The position numbers and the translations under genes were made by a program. The notes beneath the pieces were generated by a model, which worked only from the letters and a program-made list of their open reading frames with translations, had not been told where the DNA came from and did no database searches. This document shows, in pieces, positions 7,786 through 15,638 of a stretch of 55,689 nucleotides of DNA; within the stretch, counting starts at the first letter, position 1; each line of letters opens with the position of its first letter. This DNA comes from an uncultured Bacteroidales bacterium (GTDB lineage: Bacteria > Bacteroidota > Bacteroidia > Bacteroidales > Bacteroidaceae): the NCBI GenBank assembly GCA_902776455.1, contig CACYQI010000013.1:1-55689 (forward strand). The letters run 5' to 3'.

Positions 7786-8247
7786 ATGATTAACTACAGT
7801 ATCGCAATTATGGGCACCAAGCCCGGAACTAAGAAGGCCGACATCTTAGAGACCAAGGCCTATGGCGTGACCCAGATGCAGGACAAGATGGACCTTGATG
7901 GTCTCGCTCAGCACATGAGCGACCACAACAGCCCCTTCTCCAAAGGTGTCATCAAGGGCATCCTCACCGATGCAGTCTCTTGCATCCGCCACCTTCTCCT
8001 CGAAGGCAAGAAAGTAGGCCTCGGCGACATGGGCGAGTTCCACACCGAAATCGCCTGCGAAGGTGCCGCCACTCCCGACGCTTTCACCGCCTCGAACATC
8101 AAGAAGGTGAATGTCCGCTGGACTCCCGGCAAGCAGTTCAAGAACCTCCGCGACGTGGCTAACTTCAAGCTCGTGCCCAACAAGAAAGCACAGGCCGAAG
8201 CCATCGAGGAAATCAAGAACGAGGAAACCATCCACGGCCTTGAGTAA
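7786..8247 (+). CDS. HU-HIG family DNA-binding protein
   Basis: The 153-residue protein begins MINYSIAIMGTKPG. It has the Bacteroidota HU-HIG layout: a non-canonical N-terminal strand region, then an HU/IHF fold (LDGLAQHMSDHNSPFSKGVIKGILTDAV, VGLGDMGEFHTEI) and a charged tail (KAQAEAIEEIKNEE). Such proteins differ from canonical HU (about 90 residues) and are typical of the VirE-N / DUF4248 / lysin-or-P5 / smalltalk cassette. It probably bends or coats DNA of the cassette rather than serving as the main nucleoid protein. The P5-like reading frame begins 2 bp after its stop, so it heads a four-gene rightward operon. The start codon is preceded by TTTTACCACC. Confidence 0.88.
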   Translation: MINYSIAIMGTKPGTKKADILETKAYGVTQMQDKMDLDGLAQHMSDHNSPFSKGVIKGILTDAVSCIRHLLLEGKKVGLGDMGEFHTEIACEGAATPDAFTASNIKKVNVRWTPGKQFKNLRDVANFKLVPNKKAQAEAIEEIKNEETIHGLE

Positions 8248-8249
8248 CC

Positions 8250-8638
8250 ATGACACGAGGTGAACGCAACAACAACCCGCTGAACATTCGGCGGAGGGCG
8301 AAATAGTAGCACCCATCGAAGACAAGCAATTCGTGCAGTTTGCATCCCTATCTTGGGGCCTCCGCGCCGCCTTTTGCATCCTCCGAACTTACCGCGACAA
8401 ATACCAAGCCGTATGCATAGAAGACATAATTACCCGCTGGGCACCGCCAACAGAAAACGACACCCGAAAGTACATCTGCAATGTATGCAGGCTAACAGGC
8501 TTCGGAGGAAAAGAAAGGCTAACAGAAAAAGACTGGCCGCGGCTCGTCGGAGCAATGGCATTTATCGAAAGCGGACTGCTGCTCAGCCCAGAGACAATAA
8601 ACAAAGGTTATTCACTTTTCAAAAACTTAGAGCCATGA
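8250..8638 (+). pseudogene. Structural protein P5-like gene with a frameshift
   Basis: From ATG 8250 the frame reads MTRGERNNNPLNIRRRAK and stops at 8304. This is the hallmark start of the P5-like proteins that follow HU genes in Bacteroidota. The rest continues in another frame from about 8297 (EDKQFVQFASLSWGLRAAF) to the TGA at 8636-8638, through IITRWAPPTENDTRKYI, LTGFGG and LVGAMAFIESG. Together about 129 residues, the expected size. One missing base (or two extra) near 8290-8303 explains the break. The downstream part is intact with no further stops, so this is a recent lesion, a sequencing error or, less likely, programmed frameshifting; no strong slippery heptamer is seen. The family is phage-lysin- or spike-like in context; exact function unproven. 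Confidence 0.75.
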
Positions 8639-8727
8639 CACAAGAATCGAAAAACAAATGGTCGGTAATTATCAACGCCGTTCTCACCACCATTACTGCC
8701 ATTCTGTCGGCCTTCGGGCTGGCATGA
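8635..8727 (+). CDS. Smalltalk-type 30-residue protein
   Basis: The frame MTQESKNKWSVIINAVLTTI... ends in LSAFGLA, giving a 30-residue peptide with a charged N-terminus and one hydrophobic helix. Size, composition and position (after HU and P5-like genes) match the 'smalltalk' micropeptides of Bacteroidota. Its ATG overlaps the TGA of the P5-like frame (ATGA) and its own TGA overlaps the ATG of the next gene (ATGA), so the three are translationally coupled. The function of smalltalk peptides is unknown; a membrane-inserted signal or holin-like role are options. Confidence 0.8.
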   Translation: MTQESKNKWSVIINAVLTTITAILSAFGLA

Positions 8728-8918
8728 TTGAGAAACTTTCAGCCGCCCTGCTCCTGCTCTTTGGGGCAGTGGTGGCTCTCATTAGCCTCTTCATGCCGCC
8801 AGAAGGTGAGATTGACGGCAGCGTCCTGATGCTCTTCGCGCAAATCCTCGTCTATGCAGGCAGCATCTTCGGAGTGAAAATCTACATCAAAGACCTAATC
8901 AAGCGAGCAAACAAATAA
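8724..8918 (+). CDS. Small two-helix membrane protein, holin-like
   Basis: This 64-residue protein starts MIEKLSAALLLLFGAVVALI. It has two predicted membrane helices (about residues 5-24 and 34-53) joined by MPPEGEIDGS, and a basic tail, KIYIKDLIKRANK. The topology resembles small phage holins. It is the last gene of the HU/P5/smalltalk operon, overlapping the preceding gene by four bases. With a lysin- or spike-like partner upstream, a holin-type or membrane-anchor role is plausible but unproven. Confidence 0.72.
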   Translation: MIEKLSAALLLLFGAVVALISLFMPPEGEIDGSVLMLFAQILVYAGSIFGVKIYIKDLIKRANK

Positions 8919-8932
8919 AAGTAAGAAAATGC

Positions 8933-8963
8933 TTTGAAGTTTGCCCGCTAATTCGTACCTTTG
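8933..8963 (+). promoter_or_regulatory. Bacteroidota promoter for the secreted protease
   Basis: TTTG (8933-8936), a 19-bp spacer and TACCTTTG (8956-8963) are a near-perfect match to the phylum's housekeeping promoter, about 73 bases before the start codon. Confidence 0.75.
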
Positions 8964-9036
8964 CAGCCGAATTGAATGGAAAAGACAAGGTTTCACCGAC
9001 AAAACAGCATCAACAACACACAAAAAAAACAGAGAC

Positions 9037-9852
9037 ATGAAACGTACACTTGCATGCATCATGGCCGCAGCTTTCGCCGTCGGCATTCAGGCACAGGCCA
9101 TCTACAAGGCCACAAAGTATCACGCTCCCATCAAAGTGGAGAAGAAATGGAAGGGCTACAACCCAGGCGATGTTGAATTCCACGACGAGGCTCCCGAATC
9201 GGAAGGCTCGAAAATCTACCACAGCATCATCCCCAACCCTGCTCCCTACATTCAGGAGAATGCCCTCCGCGTGCTCCAGACGCTCTACTACGGCCCCAAC
9301 GACCCCAACGTGCCTCGCCTCAAGCGCATTGTCTACACCATCAAGGACTACAACGGCATCAGCGAGAAATATGGCAGCGGCGACTATGTTGGCATCCGCT
9401 ACAGCACAAACTGGATAGAGCGTTGCTTTGCCGGCAACGACACTCTTCGTCTTGACTACGAGACGCGCGGCGTGCTCTACCACGAACTGACCCACGCCTA
9501 TCAGCTCTCGCCCGAAGGATGCGGCGAGTATGACGGAAAGAGCGAATACTGGCTCTTCATCGAAGGACTGGCCGATGCCGTCCGCGTGGCTTGCGGATGC
9601 TTCGACCAAGACTTTCAGGGCAAGGACCGCACCCGTGGCGACTCGTGGCGCAAGGGCTACCGCGTGACGGGCTACTTCCTCTATTGGCTCATGCTCAACA
9701 AGGACAAGGACTTCCTGCGAAAGTTCAACCGCTCGGCCGTAGAGCTCAAGCCCTGGTCGTGGGACAAGGCCATGAAGCACATCCTCGGCGACAAGCCCGA
9801 GAATACCACCGATGCCCTCTGGCAGGAATACATGAAGGCCGTGGGAGAGTAA
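9037..9852 (+). CDS. Secreted Basic Secretory Protein-family metalloprotease-like protein
   Basis: The 271-residue protein starts MKRTLACIMAAAFAVGIQAQA, a clean signal peptide cut after AQA. A YHELTHAYQ motif (His149, Glu150, His153) is a zinc-binding HExxH, followed by FIEGLADAVRVACG, the arrangement of the plant Basic Secretory Protein family (PF04450-like) found in bacterial exoproteins. The rest (KGYRVTGYFLYWL, NTTDALWQEY) fits the same fold. It should be exported to the periplasm or beyond as a putative peptidase; its substrate is unknown. It is monocistronic with its own promoter, and a GC-rich hairpin repeat follows the stop codon by 3 bp and may act as terminator. Confidence 0.85.
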   Translation: MKRTLACIMAAAFAVGIQAQAIYKATKYHAPIKVEKKWKGYNPGDVEFHDEAPESEGSKIYHSIIPNPAPYIQENALRVLQTLYYGPNDPNVPRLKRIVYTIKDYNGISEKYGSGDYVGIRYSTNWIERCFAGNDTLRLDYETRGVLYHELTHAYQLSPEGCGEYDGKSEYWLFIEGLADAVRVACGCFDQDFQGKDRTRGDSWRKGYRVTGYFLYWLMLNKDKDFLRKFNRSAVELKPWSWDKAMKHILGDKPENTTDALWQEYMKAVGE

Positions 9853-9854
9853 AA

Positions 9855-10009
9855 GCCTCTCCCCAACCCTCTCCCGTGGGAGAGGGGGAAAGTAAATGGC
9901 TAAATTACTAAATTGTACATAAATTGTACATTGTACATTGTTAAATTGTACATTAGTTAAATCGTAAATAAATAGTAAATCGTAAATAGTCAAATCGTAA
10001 ATAAACAAG
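9855..10009. repeat. Repeat block before queC
   Basis: A GC-rich CCTCTCCCC/GGGAGAGGGGG unit (9855-9890) is followed by AT-rich words of the TAAATTGTACAT and AAATAGTAAATCGTAAAT families. The final words form the queC leader, ending AAACAAG before the ATG, almost as in front of mmdA. Confidence 0.65.
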
Positions 10010-10663
10010 ATGTCTAAGTCTCTTGTCGTTCTTTCCGGTGGGCAGGACAGCACCACTTGCCTCTACTGGGCCATCAAGCACTTCGATGAGGTGCAGGCTC
10101 TCTCTTTCCGCTATGGGCAGAGGCATGTCCTTGAAGTAGAGATAGCTAAGCAACTATGCGACGAAGCAGGCGTCCCCTGGGAATGCATGGACATCAGCTT
10201 CATCTCGCAACTCAGTCCCTCTTGCAGCCTGACAAACCCCGACCTCGACATCGAGGAAGAGAAGAAGGAAGACTCGCCCTACCCTACGACATTCGTGCCC
10301 GGACGCAACCTCTTCTTCCTCTCTGTCGCAGCCATCTATGCGCGCAATCATGGCATCTACGACATCATCACGGGCGTAGGACAGGCCGACTTCAGCGGCT
10401 ATCCCGACTGCAGGGACGGCTTCATCAAGAGCCTCAACACAACCCTCAATCTCGCCATGGACGAACAGTTCCGCATCCATACACCTCTCATGTGGCTCGA
10501 CAAACAGCAGACATGGGCATTGGCCGACAAACTGGGAGTGCTCGACACCATCCGCTACCGCACCCTCACCTGCTACAACGGCATCGTAGGCGACGGCTGC
10601 GGACATTGCCCTTCCTGCAAACTCCGCCGAGAAGGACTGGAGAAATACCTTGAACAAAGGTGA
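10010..10663 (+). CDS. queC: 7-cyano-7-deazaguanine (preQ0) synthase
   Basis: QueC converts 7-carboxy-7-deazaguanine to preQ0 using ATP and ammonia, a cytosolic step of queuosine synthesis. The 217 residues hold the PP-loop [11 protein letters not shown] (7-16), [34 protein letters not shown] and the C-terminal zinc-binding cluster [10 protein letters not shown], all characteristic. Length is normal. queF follows 230 bp downstream on the same strand, but the gap is repeat-filled and holds a possible promoter. queD and queE are not in the window. The ATG is preceded by a repeat-derived leader. Confidence 0.97.
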   Translation: MSKSLVVLSGGQDSTTCLYWAIKHFDEVQALSFRYGQRHVLEVEIAKQLCDEAGVPWECMDISFISQLSPSCSLTNPDLDIEEEKKEDSPYPTTFVPGRNLFFLSVAAIYARNHGIYDIITGVGQADFSGYPDCRDGFIKSLNTTLNLAMDEQFRIHTPLMWLDKQQTWALADKLGVLDTIRYRTLTCYNGIVGDGCGHCPSCKLRREGLEKYLEQR

Positions 10664-10895
10664 GGGAGAGACTTGGATATTTAACCACAGATTCAGCAGA
10701 TTTAACAGATTATTTTTTAAACAACGGATTTAAACGAATTAAACGGATTGAACAGATTAAACGTAACTTTGATTTTTCACTCTTCACTTTTCACTTTGCC
10801 GAAGGCGACATTTCTGTGTAACATAAAACTCTCAACTGATTCAACTGACTCTAAACTCTAACCACTAAACTCTAAACTAAAGGACTAAGGCTATT
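10664..10895. repeat. Repeat-filled gap between queC and queF
   Basis: It contains one degenerate copy of the 132-bp element of the 41-kb block ('accacagattcagcagattt...', about 10683-10771) ending in TAACTTTG (10764-10771), a possible -7 promoter box facing queF. It continues with a CACTCTTCACTTTTCACTTT word joined to GCCGAAGGCGA (also found at the leuB 3' end) and ACTCTAAACTCTAA words. Confidence 0.6.
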
Positions 10896-11360
10896 ATGAC
10901 CGACAGAAAAGAAGAGGGCTTGAAATCCCTTGGCAAGAAAGCTGAGATTCCACAGGACTACAACCCCGAAGTGCTGGAAGCTTTCGAGAACAAACACCCC
11001 GAGAACGACTACTGGGTACGCTTCAACTGCCCGGAGTTCACGGCACTCTGCCCCATCACCGGACAGCCCGACTTCGCAGAGATACGCATCAGCTACCTCC
11101 CCGACCGACGAATGGTGGAGAGCAAGAGCCTCAAACTCTATCTCTTCAGCTTCCGCAACCACGGCAGCTTCCACGAGGACTGCGTCAACATCATCATGAA
11201 AGACCTCATCCGCCTCATGGACCCCAAGTACATCGAGGTGACTGGCATCTTCGTCCCACGAGGCGGCATCAGCATCTACCCCTTCGCCAACTACGGCAAG
11301 CCCGGCACAAAGTACGAAGAGATGGCACAATACCGCCTCCTACATCACAACCTTGAGTGA
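10896..11360 (+). CDS. queF: preQ0 reductase (7-cyano-7-deazaguanine reductase)
   Basis: QueF reduces preQ0 to preQ1 with NADPH. The 154-residue protein is the short unimodular type. Catalytic Cys52 lies in [15 protein letters not shown] with Asp59 nearby, and the QueF signature [16 protein letters not shown] (75-90) is followed by HEDC. QueF directly downstream of QueC makes the queuosine assignment secure. The nitroreductase gene starts 32 bp later on the same strand and may be cotranscribed. Confidence 0.97.
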   Translation: MTDRKEEGLKSLGKKAEIPQDYNPEVLEAFENKHPENDYWVRFNCPEFTALCPITGQPDFAEIRISYLPDRRMVESKSLKLYLFSFRNHGSFHEDCVNIIMKDLIRLMDPKYIEVTGIFVPRGGISIYPFANYGKPGTKYEEMAQYRLLHHNLE

Positions 11361-11392
11361 GCAACACCCCGAAGCACCGAAAGACTACGACA

Positions 11393-12112
11393 ATGACAAT
11401 ACAGGAAGCCATCGAAGCCCGGCATAGCGTAAGGGCATACAGAGAGCAACCGCTGGAGGAAGAAACAGTCAAAGCCCTCGAAGAAGAGATTGCCCTCTTG
11501 AACCGAGAGGGTCGGTTGCACATTCAACTGGTTCTCAACGAGCAGAAGGCATTTCAGGGAACACTGGCCAAGTATGGAAGGTTCCGTGGCGTTGCCAACT
11601 ATATCATCATGGCAGGAAAGAAGTCGGAAGACCTCGAAGAACGCGTCGGCTACTATGGCGAGCATCTGGTCTTAGTGGCTCAGACGCTTGGTCTGAACAC
11701 CTGTTGGGCCGTACTCACCTACTCGAAAGTGCCGGGGACGTATGTGCTTGCCGAAGACGAAAAGATAGTCAGCTATATTGCCATTGGTTATGGCGTGACA
11801 CAAGGAGTCGGCCACAAAATCAAGACCGTAGAACAAGTGAGCCGCTCGGCCGTAAGGACGTCCGGTTCGTACCGGAATGCTTCGGACGACACCCCATCGT
11901 GGTTCAGGAAAGGAGTTGAAGCAGCCTTGCTCGCTCCCACAGCCGTGAACCAGCAGAAGTTCTTCTTCGAGTACCTCGGGAAAGAGAACAACCGACATAA
12001 AGTGCACGCGAAAAGGAGCTTCTCCCTGATTGGATATACACGAATAGATTTAGGAATAGCCAAGTATCACTTTGAAGTAGGAGCAGGAAAGGACAATTTC
12101 ATTTGGGTATGA
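11393..12112 (+). CDS. Nitroreductase-family flavoprotein
   Basis: The 239-residue protein opens IQEAIEARHSVRAYREQPL, the usual FMN-binding Arg/Ser motif of nitroreductases, and has GYYGEHLVLVAQTLGLNTCW in the middle and LLAPTAVNQQKFFF near the C-terminus. It probably reduces a quinone, nitro or other electron acceptor using FMN and NAD(P)H; substrate not predictable. ATG 11393 gives the normal N-terminus; a GTG at 11357 overlapping the queF stop would add twelve unconvincing residues. It ends 9 bp from the convergent HAD gene. Confidence 0.9.
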   Translation: MTIQEAIEARHSVRAYREQPLEEETVKALEEEIALLNREGRLHIQLVLNEQKAFQGTLAKYGRFRGVANYIIMAGKKSEDLEERVGYYGEHLVLVAQTLGLNTCWAVLTYSKVPGTYVLAEDEKIVSYIAIGYGVTQGVGHKIKTVEQVSRSAVRTSGSYRNASDDTPSWFRKGVEAALLAPTAVNQQKFFFEYLGKENNRHKVHAKRSFSLIGYTRIDLGIAKYHFEVGAGKDNFIWV

Positions 12113-12121
12113 ACCATGTCC

Positions 12122-12778
12122 CTACTTCTGGAACAGGCGGGCAACGTCCATCAAGCCCGGCACTACGATGTCGGCACCGGCCTCCTTCAGAAGACTATCC
12201 TCCAAAGGGCCTGTGTTGGCGGCAATAGTGAAAATGCCAGCCCTATGTGCCGACTCGACGCCAAGCGGCGCGTTCTCCACCACGACAGCTTCTTCGGCCT
12301 TGATGCCAGCCTTCTGCAAACCCATCAGATACGGCTCAGGGTCGGGTTTGCCGCGCTTCACGTCGAAGCCCGTCACCATCAGTTCCTGCCGAAAGAAACC
12401 TGGGTAGTGTTCCTCTAAGCGCTGAAGCAGAGAGGTTTGAGCGCTACCCGTCACAAGCACTATCATGCAGCCGAGTTCCTTCGCAGCAGTCAAGGCTTCG
12501 AGTGCTCCAGGCATCGGTTTAGGCTCGGGAAGCGTGTTGAACACCTCAGCCTTAGCCGCATAGATGCGTTCTAACTCCTCTTCTGTCGCATCGCGCCCCC
12601 AGTAGCGCTGGGCAAGAATGTTAATCGTGCCGCTTCCCGTCCTGCCTTCATGCAGATAAGCCTCGTAGGCCGTCATCTCCAGCCCGAACTGCGTCATGGC
12701 ATGCGACCACGCATAAGCATGGTTCGGCATACTGTCGAAGAGCACGCCGTCCATATCGAAAAGAACTGCTTTCAGCAT
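12122..12778 (-). CDS. HAD-superfamily phosphatase / phosphoglucomutase-like hydrolase
   Basis: The 218-residue protein begins MLKAVLFDMDGVLFDS, the DxD motif I (Asp8, Asp10) of HAD hydrolases. Further motifs are VLVTGSAQTS (motif II), KRGKPDPEPYL (Lys, motif III) and VVENAPLGVESAHRAG (motif IV). The helical cap after residue 20 (AMTQFGLEMT...GRTGSGT) is of the beta-phosphoglucomutase/GPP type. Likely a sugar-phosphate phosphatase or mutase in the cytosol. It lies 130 bp downstream of pgi on the same strand, separated by a long repeat hairpin, so co-regulation with sugar metabolism is possible. Confidence 0.9.
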   Translation of the reverse strand: MLKAVLFDMDGVLFDSMPNHAYAWSHAMTQFGLEMTAYEAYLHEGRTGSGTINILAQRYWGRDATEEELERIYAAKAEVFNTLPEPKPMPGALEALTAAKELGCMIVLVTGSAQTSLLQRLEEHYPGFFRQELMVTGFDVKRGKPDPEPYLMGLQKAGIKAEEAVVVENAPLGVESAHRAGIFTIAANTGPLEDSLLKEAGADIVVPGLMDVARLFQK

Positions 12779-12784
12779 TTCTAT

Positions 12785-12905
12785 TTGGGATTAAGGATTA
12801 AAGATTAAGGATTAAAGTTTGGTTGTCTTGCTATTCAAGAAGATTTGTATCAAACCTTAATCTTTAATCCTTAATCCTTAATCTTTAATCCTTAATCTTT
12901 AATCT
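12785..12905. repeat. Long hairpin of GGATTAAAGATTAA words between pgi and the HAD gene
   Basis: The left arm (GGATTAAGGATTAAAGATTAA and onward, 12788-12822) is complementary to the right arm (CCTTAATCTTTAATCCTTAA and onward, 12854-12904), with a ~30-bp loop. It lies within a same-strand gene pair, so it may attenuate or punctuate transcription. Related CTTTAAT words occur at 7737-7765. Confidence 0.7.
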
Positions 12906-12907
12906 AT

Positions 12908-14269
12908 TTATTCTGCCAGACGTTTGCGAATGGCAACCGTCTCGGCTTCATAGCCGGGCTTGCCGAGCAGGGCGAACATATTCTTCTTGTAAGCCTCAAC
13001 GCCGGGCTGGTTGAAGGGATTGACGCCGAGGATGAGACCGCTCACGCCACAAGCCTTCTCGAAGAAGTAAATCATCTGACCGATGTAGTACTCGTTCAGG
13101 CGAGGCACGATGAGACGCATGTTGGGCACGCCGCCATCCACGTGAGCGAGCTGTGTGCCAAGCTCTGCCATCTTGTTCACTTCATCCACGCGCTTGCCTG
13201 CCAGGAAGTTCAGGCCGTCGAGGTTCTCCTCGTCGCTGGGGAAGAGCAACTTGTGCTCCGTCTCTTCCACGCTGACAACCGTCTCGAAGATGCTGCGCTC
13301 GCCTTCCTGTATCCATTGGCCCATCGAGTGAAGGTCGGTCGAGAAGTCAACGGCAGCCGTGAAGATGCCCTTGTGGTCCTTGCCCTCGCTCTCGCCGTAG
13401 AGTTGCTTCCACCACTCGTTCATGTAATGAAGCTTGGGCTGGAAGTTGACGAGAATCTCGATCTTCTTGCCACTCTGATAGAGGGCGTTGCGGACAGCTG
13501 CGTACTGCAGGCAGATGTTCTGCTCGAAGGGAACGTCGGCAGCTACTGCCTTCTCCATATCGGCAGCACCCTGAACGAGCTTTGCAATATCGAAGCCAGC
13601 TACTGCGATGGGCAGCAAGCCGACGGGAGTAAGCACGCTGAAGCGGCCGCCCACGTTATCGGGAATGACAAACGAGGTGTAGCCTTCCTTGTCGGCACAA
13701 GTGCGGGCAGCACCCTTCTTGGCGTCGGTAACAGCCACGATGACCTTGCGAGCCATCTCCTTGCCGCGTTGCTGTTCACATTGTTTCTTCAGCAGACGGA
13801 AAGCCAGAGCCGTCTCAGTCGTGGTGCCGCTCTTGGAGATGTTGATGACGCCGAAGCGACGGTCCTTCAAGTACTCAGTAAGCTCGTAGAGATAATCCTC
13901 GCCGATGTTGTTGCCGGCGAAGAGGATGTTGGGGTTCTCTTGCCCCTTGCCCCCTGCTCCTTGCTCCTTGTTTATGAGCCATTGGAAGCTGTTGCCGAGG
14001 GCCTCGATGACAGCACGGGCACCAAGATAGCTGCCGCCGATGCCAGCTACAACTACGGTGTCGCAGTTCTCGCGAAGCGTTTGGACACAAGCCTGCAGCT
14101 TCGTCATGAACTCAGCCGTAATGCTGCTGGGCAAGTGGAGCCAGCCAAGGAAATCGTTACCTGCACATGTTCCGGCCTCGAGAGCCTTCTGTGCTTCCTC
14201 TGCCTTCGGTGCGAAGGCTGCAATCTGCTCTGCGCTCAGCAGAGACTTTGAATAATCGAGTTTTAACAT
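12908..14269 (-). CDS. pgi: Glucose-6-phosphate isomerase
   Basis: This enzyme interconverts glucose-6-phosphate and fructose-6-phosphate. The 453-residue protein (start [11 protein letters not shown]; twelve upstream in-frame residues are AT-rich noise) is the short bacterial type. Signatures include [45 protein letters not shown] and the C-terminal [16 protein letters not shown]. Between WLINKEQ and [17 protein letters not shown] sits a low-complexity GAGGKGQE stretch encoded by CTTGCCCCTTGCCCCCTGCT words, likely a small repeat insertion. The HAD gene lies downstream on the same strand. Confidence 0.96.
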   Translation of the reverse strand: MLKLDYSKSLLSAEQIAAFAPKAEEAQKALEAGTCAGNDFLGWLHLPSSITAEFMTKLQACVQTLRENCDTVVVAGIGGSYLGARAVIEALGNSFQWLINKEQGAGGKGQENPNILFAGNNIGEDYLYELTEYLKDRRFGVINISKSGTTTETALAFRLLKKQCEQQRGKEMARKVIVAVTDAKKGAARTCADKEGYTSFVIPDNVGGRFSVLTPVGLLPIAVAGFDIAKLVQGAADMEKAVAADVPFEQNICLQYAAVRNALYQSGKKIEILVNFQPKLHYMNEWWKQLYGESEGKDHKGIFTAAVDFSTDLHSMGQWIQEGERSIFETVVSVEETEHKLLFPSDEENLDGLNFLAGKRVDEVNKMAELGTQLAHVDGGVPNMRLIVPRLNEYYIGQMIYFFEKACGVSGLILGVNPFNQPGVEAYKKNMFALLGKPGYEAETVAIRKRLAE

Positions 14270-14305
14270 ACTATATATAATATAATTCAAAATTATTAAA
14301 TTCAA

Positions 14306-14701
14306 ATTTCAAAATTCAGGGCTACGAGGCTAGCCTATTTATTTCGCGTGCAAAGGTACGACAATTAATTCAGAATTCATAATACTTCGCTTCGTTTTTT
14401 CTCAAAAAGCATTTCAGGCGCAGACAGAGCACGATTCTTCCTTCCGAGGCCTTTCCTGTTTTTGCATCGGCAAGTGGGACGAACCCTTTCCTTTGGGCTG
14501 GCCTGCATGCTTCTGCACGAGATGAGAGGAAACTTATCGTGGAGAATCGGCAAACTTAACATGGAGAATCGGCAAACTTAACGTGGAGAGTCGGCAAACT
14601 TAACGTGTGAAGTTAGCTGACTTCACGTGTATGGTTGCATACGAAAACGTGCCGCGTCGGTTGGCGCAGCACGTTATATTATATAATAATGTATAGGAGC
14701 A
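14306..14701. repeat. Intergenic region with the first ~22-bp array
   Basis: The gap holds the pgi -7 box (CAAAGGTA, 14351-14358) and, at 14528-14600, three to four direct ~22-bp units reading AACTTAACGTGGAGAATCGG with variants. Degenerate GTGTGAAGTTAGCTGACTTC and ACGTGCCGCGTCGG words follow to 14660. GTGGAG/ATCGG is the same core seen in the other arrays of this family. No gene is apparent. Confidence 0.7.
14351..14358 (-). promoter_or_regulatory. Candidate -7 box for pgi
   Basis: On the minus strand this reads TACCTTTG, an exact TAnnTTTG match, about 80 bases upstream of the pgi start. The -33 element is weak. Confidence 0.5.
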
Positions 14702-15292
14702 TCAGCCGACGAGACCGAACTGTCTCTGCTGAATGAGTTTGCGGAGGTTGATGAGGGCGTAGCGCATACGGCCGAGGGCTGTGTTGATGCTGACTCCTGT
14801 CTGCTGGGCGATTTCCTTGAAGGAGAGGTCGTCGTAGAAACGCAGCAGTACGACTTCGCGCTGAGGCTCAGGAAGATAGTCGAGCATGCGACGGATGTCG
14901 TCGCGACGTTGGCGGTCGATCAGTTCGTCCTCGCGCGTAGCTTCGCTCAAACGCATGCTGTTGAGGGACTTGGGGTTAACGAGGTTCTCGCGGATGGTAC
15001 AGGTCGTCTCGCTCTCGCGGCTCTTGTCGATGATGAGGTTGTGCGCGATGCGTGTGAGCCAAGCACTAAACTTGCCGCTTGTCTGATACTTGTGTGAGCG
15101 GATAGCGATAATGGCCCGCTGGAAGGTGTCCTGAAAGAAGTCGTTGGCAGCATCGGTATCCTTTACCAATAAAAGGATATAGGAATAGACACACGTCTTG
15201 TGTCTGTCGAGCAGAATATCAAACGCGCTGTCGTTGCCTTTCTCGTACAAAGTGACCAACTCGTGGTCGGTCATTGCAGATAATTCGTTCAT
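14702..15292 (-). CDS. ECF-type RNA polymerase sigma factor
   Basis: The 196-residue protein contains a sigma region 2 (AFDILLDRHKTCVYSYILLLVKD, with DFFQDTFQRAI and KFSAWLTRIAHNLIIDKSR) and a region 4 helix-turn-helix (LPEPQREVVLLRFYDDLSFK, then EIAQQTGVSINTALGRMRYA). This is a normal sigma-70-family extracytoplasmic-function layout. No anti-sigma gene is adjacent, so it may be regulated by other means. It is transcribed divergently from mazG across a 345-bp gap. Its target regulon cannot be read from the window. Confidence 0.94.
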   Translation of the reverse strand: MNELSAMTDHELVTLYEKGNDSAFDILLDRHKTCVYSYILLLVKDTDAANDFFQDTFQRAIIAIRSHKYQTSGKFSAWLTRIAHNLIIDKSRESETTCTIRENLVNPKSLNSMRLSEATREDELIDRQRRDDIRRMLDYLPEPQREVVLLRFYDDLSFKEIAQQTGVSINTALGRMRYALINLRKLIQQRQFGLVG

Positions 15293-15638
15293 TACGTCTC
15301 AAAGTATGGTTTTGGAGTAATGTTTCTCTATAGGCAATCGGTTTTATGCTTAATTAGCGGTTTGACTGCGCAAAGTAAGGGCTTTTTATTCATATCTGCA
15401 AGTTTTTCCACGTTTTTTTGTGCTTTCGGCATCGTTTAGCAACGGAAAGTGGTTCTTTTTGCACAAAAAGATATAACTTTGTGCAAGAGAAAACAGGCAA
15501 GACGGAAGAACGGAGGACTTTCTTTCGCCTGCACCTCAGCAAGACGAAGAACGAAGAATCAGCCTCCGCTACGTAAGCAGCTGAATCAGCCGACAGAAAA
15601 CAAACCGTAAATAACACATAATAAAACACTTAATCACA
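15293..15638. promoter_or_regulatory. Divergent gap between the sigma factor and mazG
   Basis: It contains TAACTTTG at 15474-15481, a good -7 box for mazG about 158 bases before its start, with a poor -33. On the minus strand, TTACTTTG (around 15371) is a weak box for the sigma-factor gene. No repeat array or other gene is visible. Confidence 0.45.

Noticed and set aside
8290-8304. Programmed -1 frameshift in the P5-like gene
   Set aside because: No good slippery heptamer or following pseudoknot is apparent; kept as a frameshift lesion with this as a minor alternative.
3100-8918. Complete prophage or integrative element
   Set aside because: No integrase, terminase, capsid, tail, relaxase or mobilisation genes are visible; only replication-like and HU/P5/smalltalk genes.
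9900-10009. preQ1 riboswitch upstream of queC
   Set aside because: The leader is made only of AT-rich repeat words; no preQ1-type stem and A-rich tail could be recognised.
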